The notes: generated by a model not told the origin, from the letters alone. A stretch of 64,000 nucleotides of DNA from Adiantum capillus-veneris (GCA_014529385.2 CM043971.1:60466709-60530708); one strand, 5' to 3'. Shown: positions 43,773 through 54,855, counted from the first letter of the stretch. Numbers and translations are program-made.

Positions 43773-46214
43773 TTATAATGCTTCCTTGTAACAAGATGGT
43801 TCTCCGCAATCTGTGAGCATGACATAATTTAGAGATGGCACATAACGATCAGGTGGTTTGGAGACACGCTCAGAACGTCTCACCACAACTGATTCTGCCT
43901 CTCTAGCCACTATAGGCTGTTCCTGAGCCTGACCATGCTGTCTTGATGTGCTAGCACTAGGTCCATCTTCCCTGAAGACAACTCTTCTGATCTCCTGTGT
44001 CTTCTCTGGCTTAGCGTGAAACTTGGCTTCATTGAAATGCACATCATTGCTACGAATAAGCTTTCTGGATTCAGGATCCCAAAGCCGGTAACCCATCTCG
44101 CCCGATTCTCCGTAGCCAAGAAATATACACTTCTTGCTCTTTGGTTCTAACTTATTTCTGAACTCCTTAGGAATATGGCTATAAGCTTCACAACCAAAGA
44201 CTCTGAGATGCTTATACGAAGGTGCCTTGCCTGTCCATAGCATCTCGGCCATTGCACTCTTATCCAGAACCCTACTAGGAGACCTGTTGATCAAATGGAC
44301 TGCTGTAGCCACTGCTTCCGCCCAAAATCCATCAGGCAACTCATCATTTGACAACATGCTTCTGACCTTCTCTTGTATGGTCCTATTCATACGTTCTGCA
44401 ACCCCATTTTGTGAAGGATTATATGGTGCAGTAAGTTCCCGCTTAATCCCTTTTGCTTCACAAAAGTCTTGAAAAGCTTTGGAAACGTACTCTCCACCAT
44501 TGTCAGTTCTCAAGCACTTCAGCTTCTGACCACTCTGATTCTCCACCAACTGCAAGAATGTCTTAAAGACCTTGAGCACCTCATCCTTGTGCTTCAAGAA
44601 GTAAACCCATACTTTGCGAGAATAGTCATCTATTAATGTACAAAAGTACGCTGCTCCCCCTAGTGACAAACTAGGCATTGGTCCGCATAGATCACTGTGT
44701 ACAAGAGCTAACCGTTCGTCCCTACGATTCCTCTTTGATCTGTGCGGTTCCTGTGTTTGCTTACCATAAACACAATGCTCACAAAACTCGAAATCTTGAA
44801 ATGAAAAGCCAGGAAAATAACCATAATGAGAAAGTATTTCCATTCCTCTTTTTGATATATGTACCAACCTACGATGCCACAGTGACACACTTGGCTGCTC
44901 AATCACATTAATTACATGGTTTTTAACCTCTGAAACATGTAAAGTGTACAGAGTTCCTGACTTGCTGCCATGTGCTACAGTCATCGAACCTTTGGAGATC
45001 TTCCAAGCGTTGTTCCCAAAAACTGTCACATAACCCGCATCATCCAACTTCCCTGTACTAATCAAGCTCTTTCGGATTGCTGGAACATGTCTGACATTCT
45101 TGAGCCATAAAGAAGAGCCATTCTGAAACTTCAACTGCACATCTCCCACTCCAAGTATGTCACAAACCTGCTCATTGCCAAGTCTGACATAATCTTTAGT
45201 AGCCACATATGATGTAAACCACTCTTTGTGCGGAGAAACATGTAAAGATGCCCCTGAGTCGATAATCCAATCACTCATAGCATGTCCATCCTCTGCAGTC
45301 AAGAAAACAGAATCAAGATTGCTTGTAAGGAAGATGTCACCAGCTGCTATACCAGAATCACTGTCTGAACCAGATCCTGTGACATTCACCTCTTCAATCT
45401 TCACTGAACTCTTCTTTTCATCTTGCTCAGAGCTCTTTGTTTTTCCTTTTTCTTGTTTCCACTTCGTACAGTCTCGCTTCATGTGACCCTTCTTGCCACA
45501 ATGGTAGCATTCTATGTCATCCTTTGACTTCGAATCACGAGACTTACTTCGGTTTCGTGCCTTCTTACCCTTCTTCTCTTTAAACTGTTGTCTCCCTCGA
45601 ACGACCAAAGCACTATTGCCTTTGCCTTTGTCAATGTTCTTCCTGTTCACTTCCTCTGCGAGCAAGCTGCCTTCTACATTGGCACTTGTAAGACCTTCTG
45701 GCGCGACAGAATTACTTAACGCTGTACGAAAAGTATTCCAACTGTCTGGCAAAGTGATTAAGAGAAACATAGCCTTCACTGAATTTGGAAAGACTATCTC
45801 CTGTGCTGTTAACTGGCTGAAAATTGAGTGAAATTCATTCAGATGATTTGACATGGCTGTCCCTTCCTTCATCTTCAAATCCACCAATTTCTTGAGCCAG
45901 TAAATCTGAGAAGCAGCACTTTGTTTCTCGTACATATCACATAGCTTTTGCCATACGCCATACGCTGTAGTCTCTTCTGCTACGTTGAAGTAAACATTTT
46001 CTGCCAGTGTCAGCATGATTGTGGAACAAGCTAACTCGTCAAGCTCTTCCCACTCATCTTCAGCCATACCTTCTGGTCTCTCCCCTTTGAGCTTCAGTGG
46101 CTTCACTTGTTTTTTCTGCACCAAAACCTGCCAAATCTGCTTCTTCCAGAATGGAAAGTTTGTGCCATCCAGCTTCTTTATGTTGTAAAGAGTCTCACTT
46201 TGAGAAGATGCCAT
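43773..46214 (-). CDS. Copia-D gag-protease-integrase polyprotein part
   Basis: I place the start at ATG 46214 (MASSQSETLYNIKKLDG); the open frame begins three codons earlier with TTG. Residues by this start: UBN2 Gag 10-190, zinc knuckle CYHCGKKGHMKRDC 236-249 with all ligands, protease DSGASLH 319-325, pre-integrase LWHRRLVHIS (~445), integrase D508 (HSDLCGP), D571 (RTDNGGEY) and E607 (GVAERMNR), spacing D-D35-E intact. It ends at TAA 43773-43775 just before RT (CYKEAL, then the RT domain continues in frame). About 813 codons. The stop could allow a Gag-PR-IN product only if read through; most likely it is a plain nonsense mutation. Confidence 0.93.
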   Translation of the reverse strand: MASSQSETLYNIKKLDGTNFPFWKKQIWQVLVQKKQVKPLKLKGERPEGMAEDEWEELDELACSTIMLTLAENVYFNVAEETTAYGVWQKLCDMYEKQSAASQIYWLKKLVDLKMKEGTAMSNHLNEFHSIFSQLTAQEIVFPNSVKAMFLLITLPDSWNTFRTALSNSVAPEGLTSANVEGSLLAEEVNRKNIDKGKGNSALVVRGRQQFKEKKGKKARNRSKSRDSKSKDDIECYHCGKKGHMKRDCTKWKQEKGKTKSSEQDEKKSSVKIEEVNVTGSGSDSDSGIAAGDIFLTSNLDSVFLTAEDGHAMSDWIIDSGASLHVSPHKEWFTSYVATKDYVRLGNEQVCDILGVGDVQLKFQNGSSLWLKNVRHVPAIRKSLISTGKLDDAGYVTVFGNNAWKISKGSMTVAHGSKSGTLYTLHVSEVKNHVINVIEQPSVSLWHRRLVHISKRGMEILSHYGYFPGFSFQDFEFCEHCVYGKQTQEPHRSKRNRRDERLALVHSDLCGPMPSLSLGGAAYFCTLIDDYSRKVWVYFLKHKDEVLKVFKTFLQLVENQSGQKLKCLRTDNGGEYVSKAFQDFCEAKGIKRELTAPYNPSQNGVAERMNRTIQEKVRSMLSNDELPDGFWAEAVATAVHLINRSPSRVLDKSAMAEMLWTGKAPSYKHLRVFGCEAYSHIPKEFRNKLEPKSKKCIFLGYGESGEMGYRLWDPESRKLIRSNDVHFNEAKFHAKPEKTQEIRRVVFREDGPSASTSRQHGQAQEQPIVAREAESVVVRRSERVSKPPDRYVPSLNYVMLTDCGEPSCYKEAL

Positions 46215-47280
46215 ATCTGCCAAACTGTTTACTCCTGAGAAAAATCCGGTAGAGTTTCCCCTGTAAACTGGCCTCTGTACACAGTAAACAAGCTGTAATC
46301 AACAAGCTGAACACCTCTCCTCAAGAACTGTCAGTATTTTGAAAATTTTTGACAGAGTCTCCCCTGTAAACTGAGCTCTGGGAACCAAAAGATAGCTCAA
46401 AAAACAATCATAAATAGCTGACCAGTGACAAATCTAAAAAATCTCTGTAATATGCTGTCCTGTAAGCATACACTGTCTCCTCTCTGGGCGATGACAGAAC
46501 CTGTATCTGTCTCAAGACTGAACCCTGAACAATGCCTCAACGGCCTGACGCATAAGATGCAATCCAGTGTCTACACAAAGTCATACATCCTAAGGGATAA
46601 AAGTCGCCGAAGAGGATGCGTGTAGAGGGAAACTCCAGCAACCTAATCCACCTCACACTGGGTAACCCAGCCCCCAGTGCTTGGCTTCAAAAAACCTCAC
46701 ACACGACCCTCTCAGATGGCTCAGCAAACTGCCCAGAACTAGCATACATCCTATAATAGACCAATCACTGTCCTATGACCGCTGTGGCGGTCTGTCTGCT
46801 AGCGTGACTCACAACTAGCAGACCCACAATCACAGTACATCAATCTGCAATACATGCCAGTGGTGTCAAGCCGTCGTATGGCCACACCTCCCCTGGAACC
46901 TGGCAAGCACAAGAAGTAACAATGCAGACTGCAATATATATATCTGATGATATATATGTGTACCTGGTCTATAGATGATGCTCTGAAGACTAATGAGTGA
47001 TGTATGTCGATGTTGATATTGATGTCGGCCACCTCCTGCTTGCCAATCTACACAAGACAGATTTCTTTGCGGCTGAAATCTATCTTCTGCTATAGTGCTC
47101 AGAACGAAATTCTGAGGGCATAAACGGCTTCGAAAGGGGGGTAAAACCCCAGGTCACCTACTGGAAACGCTCCCGGAACGCCGAGTGTGAATTTTTGAAC
47201 TCCGGATCCAGGATCTGCCGGAAAAGTGCGCGCGCGCGCGATTGCGCAAATCCGCACCGAACCAAGGCTCTGATACCAAT
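46215..47280 (-). other. Copia-D long leader with primer-binding site
   Basis: About 1.07 kb between 5' LTR and gag, long for a plant Copia leader. It contains the initiator-Met primer site (TGGTATCAGAGCC, 47268-47280), a CG repeat (GCGCGCGCGCG, about 47229-47240) and twice the phrase GAGT.TCCCCTGTAAACTG (46250-46270 and 46352-46372). No ORF is supported. CpG density is higher than in surrounding DNA. Confidence 0.7.
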
Positions 47281-47496
47281 TGAAGTCGCGGAGCGGAGCG
47301 TGGGTCGACTCTCTCTCACACACACACAGTGAGCTTACACAGTACAGTATGCAGAGAACTGTTAGAAGGGTTATCTCCCAATTCCCTTAGTATTCACAAA
47401 GTATAAGTTAGTATATACAAAGAGTTAGAGGGAAGTGAGTTAGGCGGGCGGCCAGCCATATCCACATAAGAGGCCACTTGGGCTTTAATCCCAACA
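47281..47496 (-). repeat. Copia-D 5' LTR
   Basis: 216 bp. Followed by target duplication ATGCA (47497-47501), after which Copia-C resumes. Confidence 0.95.
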
Positions 47497-47501
47497 ATGC
47501 A

Positions 47502-48160
47502 TTCATGCTTACATGCTTATCATGAGGAAAGGATGATTTTGCATGATTTCCAAATTGACAAGCTTCACGTACTTTTTGCATTTCAGCAACTCAAAATGTA
47601 GGTAAACCTCTTACCATCTCTTTAGTGTACATCATTTTCAGCCTTTGTAAATTTACATGACCATTATATTTGTGCCAAATCTCTATATCTAGAACAACAC
47701 ATGCACCTCGTGCAAACATGGAAGCATTCACCCAAGCAGATTTACATCCAAAGTAAACATTCAACCCACTTTTTTTCCTTGTGCAATCAGGCTTCCATCC
47801 TTGTTATACTCTTTGACAAAGAGACCATCGGAGTTGAATCTGACCTGTAAACCTTGCTCAACCATTTTCCCAACAGAAACCAAGTTCTTTGTGATGCTAG
47901 GTACATGTAGTATATCAACTAGGTACTTCACTTTACCATCTGTGTGATAGACAATGGCACATTTCCTGTATGCATAGTAGGATGTGTAGTATGATCCCCA
48001 GTTTCTACATAGCCAGGACTTTGTAAAGTCTGCATTTCCTTAAACCATTCACCATGGCTGGTCATGTGATTGGATGCACCAGGATCCACATACCAGACAT
48101 TATCATTGGATTTTGCCACATTTGCAGACATAGTATTTAGCATGTGTTACACCACAAATA
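47502..48160 (-). pseudogene. pol: Copia-C protease and pre-integrase region
   Basis: The open piece 48143-47928 contains WYVDPGASNHMT: the protease D-S-G has become D-P-G, which should abolish activity. Then follows GYVETGDHTTHPTMHTGNVPL, the same layout as Copia-A. Left of it, broken frames encode the pre-integrase and zinc-binding region up to the Copia-D site (INKHVSMNAL-type wording near 47510). Confidence 0.82.
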
Positions 48161-49115
48161 GCCTCTAAGGCTCATCTACATTCCTGCTAGTAGTTGCATA
48201 ATTGTTTTGATGCCTCTTGTCTGGAAAGTCACGTTCAAAGTGATAATGTCTTCCACAGCCCCAACATACTACATTTTCGTGTTGACCTGCATTATTGCGC
48301 TATGTATTTCCTCGACCTCTTGGATTCCTCCTGCCTTAAAAATTTCCTCAACGCCACATGTGTTTTGACCATGATTTTTGTTTTGCTGTTGTGCTTGCTG
48401 GTTGCCTCTTCCTCGTCCTCGTCCATGACCTATACCACGTCCTCTTTCTCTTCCTCTGTTGTTGAAAAGGACTTGTTCAAAATTGTTTCCACCCTGCGCA
48501 GAGGAGTCTGCCTCAGTTCCTTCTCTTCCACAATCAATAAGGACACTAAATATTTAAACGAGGGAATGTTCTCTCAAAGATGGATGCCAATTTTTCATTG
48601 TTTGTACTCAGGACCCAAACCTTGCAGACAAACTTCTACTTTATCATTATCATTGACTGTAACACTAATCGATGCAAGTGACTCACATATGTTCTTTATT
48701 TTTAACAAATAGCCATTGATGGGTAGGCTTTTCTTTTGAAAAGTATTCAGCTCAATCTTCAACAATTGCAGCTTCCTTGCCTTTGTGTTGGTCATATCCA
48801 ATGACAACAAAGTGTCCCAAGACTCCTTAGGAGATTGAGCATCCTCTATATACCCAATCATAGTGTCCTATACACTAACAAAAAGTCAATACATGACCTT
48901 CCAAGCTCCCTGATTCCAATCTTTGAATGTATTAATTTGTGCAGCACTTGCACCTTCCTCTGGCAGTAGTGGTGCTACCTCATGCTCTCTATCAATGTCG
49001 TCCCAATAACCTTTTCCCATAAGGAAATTGGTCATTTTGAACTTCCAAGCATGGAGTTGTTCTTGTCCAGCTTCTCACTGACAACCTAGTTCAACCCATC
49101 ATTGTTGGACGACAT
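48161..49115 (-). pseudogene. gag: Copia-C gag
   Basis: ATG at 49115 (MSSNNDG), near-identical context to the Copia-A gag start. Readable parts: KFKMTNFLMGKGYWDDIDRE, the open piece 48861-48595 (TNTKARKLQLLKIELN, VCLQGLGPEYK) and a Gly/Arg-rich region at about 48480-48300. In the zinc knuckle (about 48228-48270) the first three ligands remain but the last cysteine is phenylalanine. Several stops and indels break the frame. Confidence 0.82.
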
Positions 49116-49526
49116 GTTTCCAACCCTTCACATAGTCTTCAAGCAACCTGCTCGATTACCACCTGTAACCACAATCTGCAAACATGCACATGTTTCAATA
49201 TACCAAATAGTGTCTGTGCACACTACATCCAAGCCAAAGCTTTCTACACCACCTATATGTAGATCTATAAAATCTCGAACCTTAGCGTTTCTACATGCAA
49301 ATGCACTCTAACTCCAAAACGAGGGTCAAAATGTGCCCGGAATGGAAATTTGGATGCACAATCATAGTTAGGTCTGTATAGAATCGAGAGATGCACACTC
49401 TCCAAAAGAAATCACCTCAATCAAAGATCATTGACAATGGCTCTCGAGAATACCAAAGCCACTTCCTAGACTCCTCCTGCTTGTTGCTGCTCCAAGCTCC
49501 TCAGCCACAACTAGGTTCTGATACCA

Positions 49527-49675
49527 TGTCAAGTGATAAAGAGGGAGAGAGCTCTTGCAATCAAACACACACACAATTATGGGGGCAAAAGAATGTACTT
49601 CTTATTCTTCACAAACACAATATAAGAGGTCTACAAAACATAAGGGCTGTACATGTTGAGCTTGACATCTCAATA
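49527..49675 (-). repeat. Copia-C 5' LTR, internally deleted
   Basis: 149 bp, beginning TGTCAAGTGATAAAG next to the primer site (TGGTATCAGAACC, minus strand, 49513-49526) and ending GACATCTCAATA. Compared with the 3' LTR it lacks about 200 internal bases between AACATAAG and GCTGTACATG. Confidence 0.82.
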
Positions 49676-50510
49676 ATCTCAACATTCAAGAATGAGGGGC
49701 TGACACATCCTAAAAGCTTAAGCCTAACTACGTTAGCCAAAATTATCTTGACTATACTTCATTGAAGCAAGCTATGGATACATTATATTTTGAGACAAAA
49801 AAATTAACTTATGTGTGGCCATAAGATTATAAACCCAACCCACTCATAACATGCTCCAATGAAGGTGGATCAAGATATATGTGCTAACAAAGATGGACAA
49901 AGATTTTATAAGAATATGATTTTGATATCAAGTATAGTGCAAGAAAGGAGAACGTACTTAGCCAAAAATATATTTTTTGAATATAATATCTATGCCAAAT
50001 AATCCAATTATTGATGGAGTCAAAAGTGTAGCACTACTTGATCTTGACTATCAAAGCCTCATACTCTTGACTCAAGGGGGAGATTCTGATACTTTTGGTC
50101 AGCAAGAAAATGCGATAATACAAAATTATTCAATTGATGATGGATGTATTTACTATATGCAAAGGTTGTACATCCCTAAGGATCATTCTCTTCAAAAGGA
50201 ATTCTTGTATAAAGCCCTTGATAACCCTATATCTTGGTGTCTAGGTTATGCCAAAACACTTTTAATGTCCTTGGAAGAAGCTACTTATGGATAGGGGCAA
50301 ATAAAATAAGTCTTCAATATGTCAAGCAATTTCTTTCATGTCAACAAATGAAGGTTGAAAGAATCAAAATGCTAGGAAAATGCAGCTATTGTGGTTATAC
50401 CCCAAATGAAGTGAGAATATATCAACATGGATTTTGTCATAGTCCTTCCCACTATGCAAGCCCGAGGGATTCACTATTACCTATGAGGAGATGTCACCTG
50501 TAAGCAACCC
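49676..50510 (+). pseudogene. pol: Gypsy-2 RNase H and integrase N-terminus (right part)
   Basis: Continuation of 40527-40968 after Copia-C. Broken frames encode the RNase H end (YDFDIKYSARKEN at about 49915-49950), the linker ORF 49977-50294 with DGCIYYMQRLYIPKDHSLQKEFLYKAL and then integrase zinc-site remnants YVKQFLSCQQMKVERIK (50313-50370). Further decayed bases match MDF..VLPTMQ, the start of the integrase core. Only N-terminal integrase remains; the rest is lost beyond 50510. Confidence 0.78.
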
Positions 50511-52248
50511 TCAAGACAAAACTTCCCTACTGACCTAGCCCCTATCTACGGAGATCATATAAATTACATAAACCTCTACATATGGGTTTTTGAGTACTTC
50601 CAAAAGCCCCCCTATCTTATGTGTACTAACCCTATTATTTTGTTGAAAAAAAAAAAGAAATCCTTGACTAAATTTTTCTCTTAATTAAGAAATCTCACAC
50701 TCTAGACACCATATTTGAAAATTGGATTTCCCTCTCTATCCTTTGAGATCAACTCAAACCTGTCAAAAACTCCCTTAGTTGAAGCTTTTCCTTACCTTTT
50801 CTAATGTCCCTTTTCCACTTCTTCATCTTATGTCGAGTCCCTGTGCGACTCCCTTGTCACAAACCCTGTGCACGCAATGAGTGCACCCAAGATGTACACC
50901 CCAAAATGATTAATACAAAGACACTTTGTGCCATTGATACAATATCTCAAAATCACAAACTTTCTATTGTCTCAAGGCTTTATACATTGTAATTTTTCAT
51001 TCAAAATTTATACAAAGGGGTGATGATTACTTCCTCCTGCTCGTGTTGCTACCACTACTTCCTTGCCCCCTCCCTTGGATGCTACCACCGCTCGCCTACC
51101 CCTTGCCCCTATTGCTACCACTGTTCCCTTGCCCTCTCCCTCGGTTGCTGCTCCTTCTCCCTCGGGGGACACTGGTCTCAGGTGCCCTTTCATGTCTCTG
51201 AAATGCTTGGGCTTCGTCCATGGCGTCCCATGCATCTTGAACCTGTGAAGCTTCACTATGTTCTCTCTCTTGACATTGACGTGCAACCCAATCCTCTACT
51301 TTTGTGGTGTCCGCATAATATTGATTGATTGCTTCTTCTATGTCTCAAAACTGATCTTGAGTCTGATGGTATCTCTGCGTCATTTCTTGGATGTGGGCTT
51401 GTTCAAACTCCTCAGCTCATGCGCTTTCCTCTCTTGACCAACTATGAACCAAAATTATAATATGTTGAATGGCCATCACAAAAAAATTGTGCACATCATA
51501 GGGGTTGTAGTTGCGTGACAATAAGAAAGTAAGTAAAGAAGTATCTTCTTTTCATATGCAATGATATAAGCACTTAAACAATATGCGTACTTACGTTTGG
51601 TACATCCAAAATTTGGCTTAGAAGGAGCATAGCATTCATACATGTCCTCCAGCCACAACTGAAATCATCAATCTGAGTGGGCATGCTAACCTGTCAATGC
51701 TCAGTGGCAACACCTAGATCATGTTCTAACAAAATGTGCTCCACACATCAAATAATTTTTCTCCTGGAACTACGTACACACATAAGCACTTGTTCAGTAG
51801 GGCATTAGAAACAAACACTAGATGCAAAAGCGTAAAGATAATCCTTATGCCTTTACACGCCCATGGAATCCTCTACTTTACCCCGAGTTTCCGTAGTAGA
51901 CGACCTTCCCTTTAATGTTGAATAACACCAGACTCCAATGTTCACTAGACAAAAAGAAAACATAAAAACTATCAATGATGAGAAATAGAAAGACCCTAAA
52001 TCCAACATAGCTTTGCATATCAACACAAAACTCACCTTTGATTGTAGGGAGTGACCAGAGAGCGGGCTAGATCCTAGTTTAGAGTGTTGAACGAGTCCAA
52101 CAGTGTCAGAAATGACATTCCATTGTTTTGAAGCATAGGTGATATAAGCGGGTCTATTACATAGATTTTGTCTTGCACAAAAGCGAGATAGCGTGCCTTA
52201 CATGAAAAATAACTATCCTTTAGATTGGTTACTGGACACATAGAGATA
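50511..52248. other. Unassigned sequence with a GC-rich repeat
   Basis: No supported gene. At about 51035-51170 a pyrimidine-rich unit of roughly 50 bases (GCTACCAC....CCCTTGCCC.CTCCCTYGG) recurs two to three times and opens ORFs in several frames in both strands, which I do not accept as coding. A-rich tract at 50644-50656. Confidence 0.4.
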
Positions 52249-52455
52249 GGTCAGAACAAATAGAATATGGATCTTGAAATGGTCATCTAAGTCCCTAATC
52301 GCTTGTCTTTGACCCGGTTCAATACCAAGTGATTAGTTTCCTTAAAGATATCCAAGTGTCTTTATTCACTTGGCACTGACCTCAAACTATGATCAATATT
52401 GAGCGAATAACAACCTTGTAAATTTTTAAGGGTCCCTATTTGCTTGGTACTGACC
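52249..52455. repeat. Three consecutive 66-bp foldback units
   Basis: Units 52249-52314 (66 bp), 52316-52381 (66 bp) and 52391-52455 (65 bp). Each starts near GGTCAGAACCAAGCGAAT (left arm, variable) and ends with a complementary arm such as TATTCACTTGGCACTGACC. Units are separated by one and nine bases. Loops differ, arms are conserved. Confidence 0.75.
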
Positions 52456-53149
52456 ATTAGGAAGAGAAAAGGGTCTAGGAGGGCCTCTTTATTTGGCAGC
52501 TTAAGGGAGTCAAACCTCTCCTATCAAGAAAGCAATCAAAAGACAACTTTTGAATTTAAATGGGCAAAACGACTAGTTTATTTGAATTCAAATTTTCCCC
52601 CAAAATGAAATTTAATATTTAGCGGCGGCGGACAAAACCATATCACGTAACATATCGATGGAAAAATCTTGGCATGTAGATTACAAATCTATAATCTCCA
52701 CTCAAATTGAAGATCGTATGTAGGAGTTATGGAGGGCCAAAAATCATAAAGTTGTCCACCCCCTTTTTTTGGGGGAAAAGTGCATCCTTTGACCACTCTT
52801 ACACCTCTCTTACACACCCACCATTATTGCACACATGGCGTGCGTGTATTTGTCAAAATGTTAATCAACTCCATGATCTCATGGCAAACAAAGAGGCCCT
52901 CCTAGACCCCATCCTCTTCCTAATTCCTTGACAACGTCACATAATGAATCTTATCTTTACCACATAGTAGTGTGGACACCTACATTCATTGCATTGGCAT
53001 TGGAGAAGTTGTGCATGCAGAGAAAATTGTGTCGATTGAGGTTGATAATGGAGGCCTCCTATGATCATCCGAGAAGAGGAATATGTGCTCAAAGAGGTGC
53101 TGAATTGATAAAACTTTGTAGTTCCTCTTTGTTTTCTTTGTTGATTATC
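52456..53149. other. Unassigned sequence
   Basis: No supported gene. Short ORFs on both strands overlap each other. GGCGGCGG at 52624 is a small GC island in AT-rich surroundings. Confidence 0.4.
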
Positions 53150-54504
53150 TCTACAATATGCTAGTCTTCTTGGACACATTCTTGCTCTTCACTGATTGGC
53201 CCTTGCGAAGAGGTACTTTCTTGTTTCTTCTCTTGAGAAGTCTTTGCCTCTACCTCATCGGGATAATCTCTTATCGGCTTTGGGTCTAAATTGGTGGGCT
53301 TCTCCCTGCTGGAATCTCGATTAAGGGTTGTGGGATCCTCTCTTTCCTCCCTGCTGGGCTCTGGTTCTACCTCTGCGGGTTCCTCTCTCATTGGCTTAGG
53401 CTCTAAACCAGGTTGCTCTTTCCTAGTGGTCTTTGTCTCTACCTGTGCGGGCTCGGGATCTATCTCTGTACCTGTGCAAGCTCCTCCGTGACTTGCCTAG
53501 GCTCCTCCCTCTAGACACGTGACCTTGTGTTATCCTACTGTCCCGGATTGGCACTGGTTGAAGCAGCCCATCATAGCGGAAACACAGCCTATGGAGGGTG
53601 TCAAAATCCCTCGGCATAATCGTGACACGATGCACATGGGCCACGAGGATGTAGCCATCATTGAAAGATTTAGCGAGGTAATCCTCTGCAATCTCCTGCA
53701 GGCAGAGAAGAGAACTGTTGGCCCATTGCATGCCCACTCTTCAATTCTCGCATATCTCTCACACCACTGGTTGAATCTAGTTGCATGTGCCTTTTGATCC
53801 TACACAGCTCGTGTAGGATGCATCTTTGCACCTTGTATTGGTGTCTTCTTTCTTGATCATGCAAGGAATCACCTGTCGCCCTTCTAGGGGTGGCCTTTCC
53901 ACGAGCCATCTCTACAAACAACATAACGAAGAAACAACCACATTATGTGAGCGAATGTTACTTTCACATAAGGGGATCCACGTGTCAAACACAACTACAA
54001 AAATTATGGTCAGTATCAAGCGAACCAGAGCATCAAATATAGTAATGACACCCCTATTTGCTTGGCACTAACCTTGCAAATTACAGGCAAAGAAAAGAAT
54101 AAAAGATCTACAAATAGCACAACAAAAACACAACTGCAAGGAAGATGATTAGTACCAAGAAAATCAGAGCCCAAAACATAGTTCTACCTCCCCTATTCAC
54201 TTGGTATTGACCTTTCAAATTTGATCAACAGAAAAGAATGATAGGATACCTGAGCACTATGTAGAGATAGATCTGCGTCAACCAATCGAGGCAAAAGAGG
54301 ATGTGGCAAGTTGGGCGGGAGTACTTGTCCTTTTACTGTTTGCACACTACGCAAAGGCTCAACTAAGATGGGGGTAGAGTTGAAATGCAAGCTGGGAGCA
54401 GGTTGATGCTCAAAGGCGGGGTTCCTAACTCTAAACTTTGGACCATGTGCCTCCTTAATGAGCATCATTTCTATTTTCATGACATTTGGTGGACCGTACT
54501 GCAT
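53150..54504 (-). pseudogene. Histone H3-like gene remnant with intron and acidic tail
   Basis: Upstream exon candidate 54504-54250 (85 codons from ATG, unknown). Donor CAG/GTATCC at 54249 and acceptor TTGTAG at 53912 define a 338-base intron. The H3-like part starts at ATG 53909 (MARGKATPRRATGD); the N-helix region HQYKVQRCILHELCRIKRH parallels HRYRPGTVALREIRRYQK of H3. After a one-base frame change near 53740, the histone fold continues: SSLLCLQEIAEDYLA.SF, then HVHRVTIMPRDFDTLHRL, matching H3 helices 2 and 3. A Glu/Pro-rich repetitive tail (REEPAEVEPEPSREE, REKPTNLDPKPIRD) follows to 53161 in another frame. The divergent arms and long loop could suggest a CENH3-like variant, but frameshifts make it a probable pseudogene. 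Confidence 0.55.
54008..54212. repeat. Two 66-bp foldback units in the H3-like intron
   Basis: 54008-54073 (GGTCAGTATCAAGCGAAC...ATTTGCTTGGCACTAACC) and 54147-54212 (GATTAGTACCAAGAAAAT...ATTCACTTGGTATTGACC), both exactly 66 bases. Their loops are also alike (CAGAGC...CATAGT, CCCCTATT), so these two are close relatives. Both fall inside the predicted intron 53912-54249. Confidence 0.8.
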
Positions 54505-54855
54505 GAGAATACGAGTCCATTTATTGTGTTTACACTAGTTGTCCTTGTGTGATGGCCAACCCATGTGTCCTTTTAGAGTTAGGGGTTGGCATCACCATCT
54601 CCAAATAGAGAACAGATCGGCTTTTCCTTTTTTGCAATCTTGGTCTCAACCACCTCTCTTGATATTGCTCTTAGCAACCTCCAAAGATTTGAGTCTATTA
54701 CTGCCAGGTCACCATCACCCTTGTCTTTGCATTTCTGCGATCTTGCTCTCAGCCACCTCTCATGATCGTGCTCTCAACAACCTCCAAAGATTTGCGTATG
54801 CTATTACTTGCCCCATCCCCATCCACCTCGGTGCCATTGGATATTGCAGAGAAAG

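Larger units (their letters stand above)
41947..47496 (-). mobile_element. Copia-D: young Ty1/Copia element inside Copia-C
   Basis: LTRs 41947-42164 and 47281-47496 differ by one substitution and by CA-repeat length. The target duplication ATGCA is perfect at 41942-41946 and 47497-47501. The primer site is TGGTATCAGAGCC and the polypurine tract AAGTGGGAGG. Gag-pol is a single frame of about 1320 codons with two TAA stops. Protein wording (zinc knuckle CYHCGKKGHMKRDC, LRTDNGGEYVS, CIFLGYGESG) is of the Tork/Tnt1-like kind and distinct from Copia-A, -B and -C. Confidence 0.96.
40974..49675 (-). mobile_element. Copia-C: decayed Copia-A relative, interrupted by Copia-D
   Basis: Flanked by ATCTC at 40969-40973 and 49676-49680. 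The LTR next to the polypurine tract is about 353 bp, the other only 149 bp because of an internal deletion. Ends are TA...CA and TG...TA after mutation. Gag, protease, integrase fragment and RNase H tail are in order, but RT is deleted. LTR ends, polypurine tract (GAGGGGGAG) and protein wording resemble Copia-A. Without Copia-D the element is about 3.15 kb. Confidence 0.9.

Noticed and set aside
51008-51328. ORFs of 61-102 codons in overlapping frames
   Set aside because: They reflect a pyrimidine-rich short repeat, with no recognised domain.
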